Program-made: the position numbers and the translations under genes | The notes under the pieces: generated by a model | Database searches by the model: none | The model's input: the letters and a program-made list of their open reading frames with translations, nothing else | Told to the model about the DNA's origin: nothing | Source of the DNA: JBFWQM01 sp050249455 | GTDB taxonomy: Bacteria; Pseudomonadota; Alphaproteobacteria; MPNO01; VGEU01 | Reading direction: 5' to 3' | NCBI GenBank assembly: GCA_050249455.1 | Contig: JBFWQM010000197.1 | Coordinates: 1-10,522 of the forward strand | Length of the DNA stretch: 10,522 bases | Part shown: piece by piece, positions 6,433 through 10,522 of the stretch | How the letters are laid out: each line of letters begins with the position of its first letter | Numbering within the stretch: position 1 is the first letter of the stretch

Positions 6433-7515
6433 TCAGTTGCCGGCGCGGGCGGTCTGCAGGTTGCGCACGGCGGCCTCGGCGAACCGGTTCTCGATGAACG
6501 GCCCCAGCTTGGGCACCTGCTTGAGGAGCTGGCCGGTGATCAGGCCCCAGCCATTGTATTCCGCGTCGGCAATCTCGCCCTGGCCCCAGACGTAGCGGTT
6601 GTACTTGGTGAAGGTGACCCACTGCTCGGCCTGCTGCGGCTGCACCACGACGCCCTGTCGGTGGAAGAAGATCGTCATCAGGCGCGCGGCGTCGCGCGGA
6701 TCCTGCTGGATGTAGGCGAGCGAACGCACCCATGCGTTGACCACGCGCTGGACGGTGTCGGGCTCGGTCGCGATCATGCCGTTGCGCACCACCAGGGCCT
6801 TGGCGTCGATGCGGCCCAGGGTCGAGGTGATCTGCTCGTTCGATAGCAGCACGCGGCCCTGGTTGGTCGCGCGCAGGACCTCGGTGAAGTGGCGGGATTC
6901 GATGACCGCGTCGGCGAGCTTCTTCTCGAACACCGACGTCAGGTCCACCGGCTCGAGGATCGCGAGCTTGACGTCCGTCGGGCGCATCTTGGCGGCGTTG
7001 AGCAGCCGGATCAGGGTCGGGTGGGCGTCGGAGCCGCTGCCCAGCGCGATGGTCTTGCCCTTGAGGTCGGCGAGCGAGCGGATGTTGGTGGCGGCGGTCG
7101 GGACGATCACTTCCATCTCGGTGCCCCAGCCGGCGACGGCGACGGCCTTGGCCTCGACGTTGGCGCCGGCGAGCGTCAGGAAGATGCGCTGCGGTACGGC
7201 GGCGAAGTCGGTCGAGCCGACGCCGATCGATCGGATCACCGCGAGGCCGGAACTGACCGGCATGCCGCTGACCACGAGGCCTTCGTTGGAGAAGAAGCCA
7301 CGCTCGATGCCGACGATCGCCGGCAGCGCGTCCCAGCCGCTGGCGTAGCTCAGGCGCACGACGACGAGGCTGCGGTTGGCCTGGGCCGGCTGCGCGGGCG
7401 CGGGCTGCGCCTGGCGCTGGGCCGGCTGGGTCGGCCGCTGCTGCGCGAGGGCCGGGGCGGCGCATACGGCGACCACAGCCGAAAACGCCAGAAGCTTACG
7501 CACCGAGATCGTCAT
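6433..7515 (-). CDS. NMT1/SsuA-like ABC transporter substrate-binding protein
   Basis: This is a 360-residue periplasmic solute-binding protein. It has a Sec signal peptide (residues 1-24, cut after APALA), then an odd Pro/Gln-rich linker (25-48), then the two-lobed fold. Family marks include LSYASGWDALPAIVGIERGFF (55-75), where the ligand-facing start of the fold lies, SIGVGSTDFAAVP, and SLADLKGKTIALGSGSDAHP, as in NMT1/THI5, SsuA and TauA proteins, which bind thiamine precursors, sulfonates or nitrate-like ligands. The ligand cannot be told here. AGGAG sits seven bases before ATG 7515. No permease or ATPase gene is in the window, so it is an orphan or works with a distant transporter. It lies between the FapF-like gene and the amyloid-like operon, is separated from the latter by 166 bp with hairpins, and probably has its own promoter. 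A link to the amyloid system is unproven. Confidence 0.85.
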   Translation of the reverse strand: MTISVRKLLAFSAVVAVCAAPALAQQRPTQPAQRQAQPAPAQPAQANRSLVVVRLSYASGWDALPAIVGIERGFFSNEGLVVSGMPVSSGLAVIRSIGVGSTDFAAVPQRIFLTLAGANVEAKAVAVAGWGTEMEVIVPTAATNIRSLADLKGKTIALGSGSDAHPTLIRLLNAAKMRPTDVKLAILEPVDLTSVFEKKLADAVIESRHFTEVLRATNQGRVLLSNEQITSTLGRIDAKALVVRNGMIATEPDTVQRVVNAWVRSLAYIQQDPRDAARLMTIFFHRQGVVVQPQQAEQWVTFTKYNRYVWGQGEIADAEYNGWGLITGQLLKQVPKLGPFIENRFAEAAVRNLQTARAGN

Positions 7516-7554
7516 TGGATGCTCCTCATGAGCTCCGCGCCGGGTCGGGACGCA

Positions 7555-7562
7555 CTATATAG
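7555..7562 (-). promoter_or_regulatory. Possible -10 element of the substrate-binding-protein gene
   Basis: CTATATAG lies about 40 bp upstream of the leftward ATG at 7515, at the edge of an AT-richer patch (about 7580-7620) in otherwise GC-rich DNA. It is palindromic, so strand is assigned only from the neighbouring gene. No clear -35 is seen. Confidence 0.3.
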
Positions 7563-7620
7563 GATGCGCCGCCGGAGCGAAATCTCTGCGAATACAGCAG
7601 AAAATAGGTTGAAATAGTCT

Positions 7621-7673
7621 GAAGGCGTGCGCCTTCGGGGCGTCGGACGGCGGCGCGCGCGGGGCCGCCGTCC
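7621..7673 (-). terminator. Tandem hairpins after the lipoprotein gene
   Basis: Read leftward, the lipoprotein stop at 7682 is followed by a 10-bp stem (7664-7673 with 7645-7654, 9-nt loop) and then a 6-7-bp stem (7631-7636 with 7621-7626). No strong T run follows, only AGACTATTT. The pair probably ends or attenuates the three-gene operon. Confidence 0.5.
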
Positions 7674-7681
7674 CGCCGCCG

Positions 7682-8350
7682 TCAGAACTTCGCGGCGTTC
7701 AGAAGGCTCGGCAGGCTCGGCAGGCTCGATGCGTCCTGCAGAATGTTGACCTGCACGAAGAGGTTGTTGTTCACGACGTTGAAGTTGCCCGGCACCTGGG
7801 CGATCTGGAAGATGCCGGATGCGCCCTGGAAATTCCCGATCACCGTCTGGATCTGCACGTCGCCGTTGTTGCCGACGGAGTAGTTGGGCGCGGGCGCGGT
7901 GGTCGCGCCGGTGTTCGCGTTGGTGTTGACGTTGAGGTTGCCGGTCGCGACGTTGTTGTGATCGAACGTGCCGTTGAACAGCACGTTGAACGAAATCCCG
8001 TTGAAGGCGCCACGTTTTCCGGCCAGCACGCTGTCGTCGACCTCGGCGACGGCAAGCTGCGGCGTCGTCACCTGGGCGATCGACAGGGTGCCGAGCTTGG
8101 GCGGCTTCGGCCGCTCGATCTTGGCGAAATACTCGGGAAAGACCAGCTCGGCCACGACGCCGCAGCCGGACAGCAGGAAGGCCGGCACGGTCAGCGCGAG
8201 CCACAACGCCACCAGGCGGGGCGCGCGGGCGATCGTGCCACGTCGGGACGGCGCGACGGCGGCGGTCCCGGGCTTGTCGTTGCTGTTAACGCGATTCACG
8301 GTCATTGACCCTTCTGCTTTCAGCACCTGCGGCTTGCGCCGTTCGTCCAT
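7682..8350 (-). CDS. Asn-rich lipoprotein with an amyloid-like repeat module
   Basis: This 222-residue protein has a hydrophobic segment (about 46-60) ending in the lipobox LLSGC, so Cys63 should be lipidated and the protein membrane-anchored. The n-region is unusually long. ATG 8350 is preferred for GGGAGG five bases upstream and a 14-bp gap to the peptidase gene; ATG 8305, preceded by AAGGG, is a possible later start. The mature part is rich in Asn, Gly and Val. Residues 173-201 match the 29-residue module repeated in the first protein of the operon: Phe174, Gly179, Gln185, Gly188, Asn191 and Asn195 fall at the same spacing. The tail (about 208-222) is SSLPSLPSLLNAAKF. No named family is recognised. 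An anchor or nucleator of a fibre, loosely like CsgB in curli, is an inference. Cys63 is the only cysteine, so the CxxC seen in some Fap proteins is absent. Confidence 0.75.
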   Translation of the reverse strand: MDERRKPQVLKAEGSMTVNRVNSNDKPGTAAVAPSRRGTIARAPRLVALWLALTVPAFLLSGCGVVAELVFPEYFAKIERPKPPKLGTLSIAQVTTPQLAVAEVDDSVLAGKRGAFNGISFNVLFNGTFDHNNVATGNLNVNTNANTGATTAPAPNYSVGNNGDVQIQTVIGNFQGASGIFQIAQVPGNFNVVNNNLFVQVNILQDASSLPSLPSLLNAAKF

Positions 8351-8364
8351 GACGGCCTCCCGGG

Positions 8365-9066
8365 CTAGAACTCGCCCTGAAGACGGTTGAGCGGCACCAT
8401 CTGCCGATCCATCAACCGGATGACCTGGTCCACCGGCGCCTTGACCGTCTGGTCCATGACGAAGGCGCCGTTGCGCTCGCGCCGCTCGTTCAGGATCAGC
8501 AGGACGACCCGGTCCCACCCGCTCTCGAACTCGGACACCGACTTGAGAAGGTTGCCGAAGGCCGGGTCGGCGACGTAGGCGACGTTGCGCTCGACCGCCT
8601 TGACCACCACGAAATGCGAATAGCCGCGCGTGTTGATCAGGGTCAGCGCCGGTACGTTGAGCTTCGTCAGCTCCTCGACGGAGCCGAGCCGGTAGCCGTT
8701 GGCGATGTAGCCGCGCTCCTCAACCGCCCGCTTGATCTCGAGCATCGAGAAGCCCTGCGACTTGATACGCTGCTGGTCGCCCAGGCGCATCATCGATTCG
8801 ACCAGCACGCGCTCGTCGATGTCGGTGTCGTTGTAGTAGTGGCGCAGGATGGTGGCGGCGGCGGCGGCGCCGCAGCTCACGTCGTAGCCCTGGCGGACCA
8901 CCAGGTTGAACTTCAGCTCGGCGAGGCCACGGACCTTCACCTCCATGCGCAGGCCGTTGGCGCTGCCGAACAGCGGCAGGGTATGCGCGAGGGCGGGCGC
9001 CGCCAGGGCGGCGAGGAGGGCGGCGGCCACGGCCAGCGCGGCAGGGCGTGCGATCCGGCGGCTCAT
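8365..9066 (-). CDS. FapD-like C39 family cysteine peptidase
   Basis: This 233-residue stand-alone periplasmic C39 peptidase has a signal peptide of about 27 residues (ending APALA). The catalytic set looks intact: Gln59 (oxyanion) and Cys65 in VVRQGYDVSCGAAAAAT, His151 in GYSHFVVVKAV and Asp167 in AYVADPAFG. C39 domains classically cut leader peptides as part of bacteriocin ABC exporters; here there is no ATPase or membrane domain. That is the form found as FapD in Pseudomonas functional-amyloid operons. The tail (about 195-233) lies beyond the peptidase fold. Its ATG (9064-9066) overlaps the stop of the upstream repeat-protein gene (9063-9065) as ATGA, indicating translational coupling, and the lipoprotein gene follows after 14 bp. 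Likely substrates are the exported Asn/Gln-rich proteins beside it or the coiled-coil part of the exporter; the cleavage site is unknown. Confidence 0.8.
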   Translation of the reverse strand: MSRRIARPAALAVAAALLAALAAPALAHTLPLFGSANGLRMEVKVRGLAELKFNLVVRQGYDVSCGAAAAATILRHYYNDTDIDERVLVESMMRLGDQQRIKSQGFSMLEIKRAVEERGYIANGYRLGSVEELTKLNVPALTLINTRGYSHFVVVKAVERNVAYVADPAFGNLLKSVSEFESGWDRVVLLILNERRERNGAFVMDQTVKAPVDQVIRLMDRQMVPLNRLQGEF

Positions 9067-9944
9067 CGGAAGGCACCCGGGAGGACGGAGAACGACGGCA
9101 CGGCGATGGTCGCCTGGTTGCCGACGATGTTGCCGTTGCCGGCCGACTGCGCGACCTGCGCGACGCCGCTGAAGCCGACGAACGAGTCGGTCAGGCTGTC
9201 GATGCGGGTCGTCTTGGACATGTCGGCGCCGCCCGACTGGTCGGTCGTGGTGTTGTTGCCGCCGACGTTGCTCAGGGTGTCGCTGCCGAGCTTGACGAAC
9301 TGCTCGGGGTCGACCTTGAGGCCGATGCCGATCAGCAGCACGTTGGACTGCTGGTTGGCGACGCCGGCGGACTGGTTGACCGCGACGGTGCCGGTGGTGC
9401 CGCCGAAGCTGTTCTCGATCCGGTCCTGGCGCACGCCGCCGGTGGAGACGATCTGGTTGCCCTCGAACGTCACCTGGCCACTGATCGAAAGCGCATCCAT
9501 GTCGACCGGCTGGTCGCTCTGCGTGCCCGGGTCGCGCACGGTGACGACCAGCGCATTGAGTTGGTTGTTGACGAGGCCGGCGTCCTGGTTGAGCGCGAAG
9601 GCGCCGGTGCCGCTCTGGAACGACCGGGTGACCAGCGCCTCGCGGACGAAGTTGGGGTCGGCGAAGGCCGGCTGGCCGGGGATCTTGATCATCGGCGGGA
9701 CCAGCTGGTCGAGGATGTTGACCCCGGTGATCGACTGGTTGAAGAAGACCCGGCCACTGCTGATCTGCATGCCGGAGACCGGGTCGGCGATCGCCGCCAC
9801 GCCGGCGATGCTGGCGGCGCTCGGCGGCTCGTTGGAGGTGGTCGGCAGCGGCGGCAGCGATTGGCCGAGCGCGCCGAACGGAAGCATCGCCGCGGCGGTC
9901 AGCGCCGCAGCCAAAATCCCGTACCTCGGAGCGAGAGCGACCAT
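9063..9944 (-). CDS. Secreted Asn/Gln-rich repeat protein, candidate amyloid subunit
   Basis: This 293-residue exported protein has a signal peptide (about 1-27, ending GALG or GALGQ), a Pro-rich start of the mature chain, and three copies of a 29-residue module at 108-136, 179-207 and 254-282. In each copy Phe2, Gly7, Gln13, Gly16, Asn19 and Asn23 are invariant, with alternating small and beta-branched residues between them and a hydrophobic end. Linkers of 42 and 46 residues, more acidic and Thr/Ser-rich, separate the modules. There is no cysteine. This resembles the repeat-plus-linker plan of FapB/FapC fibre proteins and, generally, beta-solenoid amyloids. ATG 9944 is used; the in-frame TTG at 9950 has GAGG five bases upstream and may be the true start, adding two residues. 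It heads the operon with the C39 peptidase. Assignment as a minor or major fibre subunit is inference. Confidence 0.72.
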   Translation of the reverse strand: MVALAPRYGILAAALTAAAMLPFGALGQSLPPLPTTSNEPPSAASIAGVAAIADPVSGMQISSGRVFFNQSITGVNILDQLVPPMIKIPGQPAFADPNFVREALVTRSFQSGTGAFALNQDAGLVNNQLNALVVTVRDPGTQSDQPVDMDALSISGQVTFEGNQIVSTGGVRQDRIENSFGGTTGTVAVNQSAGVANQQSNVLLIGIGLKVDPEQFVKLGSDTLSNVGGNNTTTDQSGGADMSKTTRIDSLTDSFVGFSGVAQVAQSAGNGNIVGNQATIAVPSFSVLPGAFR

Positions 9945-9950
9945 CCCCAA

Positions 9951-10396
9951 CCGTGCCTCAGCCGTCGTGTCGCATGCCGGCGCGGCGTGCAGCCGGACTA
10001 TGCAGAGCGCCCGTTAACGGCACCTGAACACCGCTCGTTCCGGCAGCCCGGGTCGGGCCGGCAGCCCAGGTCGGGCCGGCAGCGGCCTGGCTCACCGGAA
10101 CGCCCGGCTGGCATTCGGCCGGGGTACGACCCTGGGCATCACGGGAGCACATTCCGGCTCCGCCCGCGGCGCCCGGCGATCGTGGCCACCCTGCCTCGCC
10201 CTCACCGTACATCGGCCGCACCACCCATTTTTACAACGCCAGACGAAACAAAAGAAAATCGACGAACGAATATTATCCCTTTAGCCGCCCACGAAAAAAT
10301 CGCAAGTAATCACGTCTCGTTGATCGTCCGCCGGCAATGCATCGTCCAATTGCCGAAAGCCGGCAGAAGCCGGCAGATCCACTCGGAAGAAAAGAG
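9951..10396. other. Long intergenic leader with tandem repeats and AT-rich promoter patch
   Basis: About 445 bp lie between the operon and the terminator of the next gene. Two perfect-but-one copies of an 18-bp unit (CCGGCAGCCCGGGTCGGG, 10040-10057, and its variant at 10058-10075) are followed by a 7-bp partial copy. A perfect 10-bp duplication, AAGCCGGCAG, sits at 10357-10366 and 10367-10376. The stretch from about 10227 to 10310 is far richer in A and T than the rest of the window and probably holds the operon promoter. A leftward 88-codon open frame (GTG 10224 or ATG 10212 to stop 9958) crosses the 18-bp repeats; it has no clear ribosome site and mixed codon use, so it is not called a gene. 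Confidence 0.55.
10272..10277 (-). promoter_or_regulatory. Candidate -10 element for the amyloid-like operon
   Basis: Read leftward, GATAAT is a five-of-six match to the sigma-70 -10 consensus. It lies in the AT-rich patch with an A/T-rich but non-consensus sequence at the -35 position. It would give a leader of about 310-320 nt before the repeat-protein start. No rightward gene lies nearby, so the leftward direction is favoured. Confidence 0.35.
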
Positions 10397-10421
10397 GGAG
10401 GAGGGGCGGTGCCCCTCCTCC
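10385..10421 (-). terminator. Strong intrinsic terminator of the gene at the right edge
   Basis: Read leftward, an 11-bp perfect stem (10411-10421 with 10397-10407) with a 3-nt loop is followed by CTCTTTTCTTCC, a T-rich tract at 10385-10396. It lies 11 bp past the stop at 10432. This separates the right-edge gene from the three-gene operon as its own transcription unit. Confidence 0.85.
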
Positions 10422-10431
10422 GGTCGGCAGG

Positions 10432-10522
10432 TTAGAACTTCTGGCCGGTCACGCCGGCGGTCGCCTGGTTCAGGCCGGTGGTGGCCGAGAAGGCGATCGT
10501 CGAGGACTGGTTGTTCAGGTTG
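10432..10522 (-). CDS. C-terminus of a second Asn/Gln-rich protein (partial)
   Basis: Only the last 29 codons are in the window; the gene begins beyond the right edge. The tail reads NLNNQSSTIAFSATTG followed by LNQATAGVTGQKF and TAA (10432-10434). It is rich in Asn, Gln, Thr, Ser and Ala with alternating polar and hydrophobic residues. LNNQ followed by a hydrophobic stretch resembles the second half of the 29-residue module in the neighbouring secreted protein, though the last Asn of that motif is Ser here. It has no cysteine in this part. The strong private terminator fits a highly expressed gene. It could be a main fibre subunit, but the fragment is too short to be sure. Confidence 0.7.
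   Translation of the reverse strand, partial: NLNNQSSTIAFSATTGLNQATAGVTGQKF

Noticed and set aside
7706..7727. Tandem GGCTCGGCA units near the end of the lipoprotein gene
   Set aside because: They simply encode the SLPSLPSLL tail of the lipoprotein; no mobile or regulatory repeat is implied.
8365..9066. C39 domain as part of a bacteriocin ABC exporter
   Set aside because: The protein is 233 residues with a Sec signal peptide and has no transmembrane or ATPase domain; no double-glycine bacteriocin precursor is evident beside it.
7682..10522. Assignment of the right part as a curli (csg) locus
   Set aside because: No CsgG-like pore, CsgE/F or curlin SxxxxQxxNxxNxxxxQ repeat is present. The C39 peptidase and coiled-coil barrel fit Fap far better.
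1..10522. CRISPR array, insertion sequence or integration site
   Set aside because: No regularly spaced direct repeats with unique spacers, no transposase or integrase gene, and no duplication of the tRNA-Pro 3' end were seen.

Overview
The window is a GC-rich bacterial chromosome segment, most likely from an alphaproteobacterium. This is an inference from the high GC content, the codon use, the gene families and the use of a TTG start; no rRNA or other taxonomic marker is present.

Left part (1-4540): the last codons of an unidentified gene, then an intact tRNA-Pro(GGG). A rightward run of ordinary genes follows: a small iron-sulphur protein related to reductive dehalogenases and QueG, an overlapping 111-residue unknown protein, a CNNM/CorC-type CBS membrane protein, and a fumarylacetoacetate hydrolase-family enzyme. 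A cupin gene converges on this run from the other strand.

Right part (4541-10522): this looks like a divergent functional-amyloid (Fap-like) export locus. A rightward gene encodes an outer-membrane beta-barrel protein with signal peptide, coiled coil, proline-rich linker and C-terminal barrel, the architecture of the FapF translocon. It converges on a leftward gene for an NMT1/SsuA-like substrate-binding protein. Further right, a leftward operon encodes a secreted cysteine-free Asn/Gln-rich repeat protein, a periplasmic C39 cysteine peptidase (FapD-like; Gln59, Cys65, His151 and Asp167 all present) and an Asn-rich lipoprotein. A second Asn/Gln-rich protein ends just inside the right edge and has its own terminator.

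The repeat protein carries three copies of a 29-residue module, and the lipoprotein carries a fourth at the same spacing. This sequence link suggests that both are fibre components or fibre partners. The proposed flow is Sec export, C39 processing in the periplasm, export through the coiled-coil/barrel pore, and assembly outside, possibly with the lipoprotein as anchor or nucleator. It differs from the Pseudomonas fapABCDEF operon in several ways: the barrel gene is detached and on the other strand, there is a lipoprotein carrying the module, the visible fibre-like proteins show no CxxC motif, and no FapA-like chaperone is visible. The functional assignments are homology inferences made by eye.
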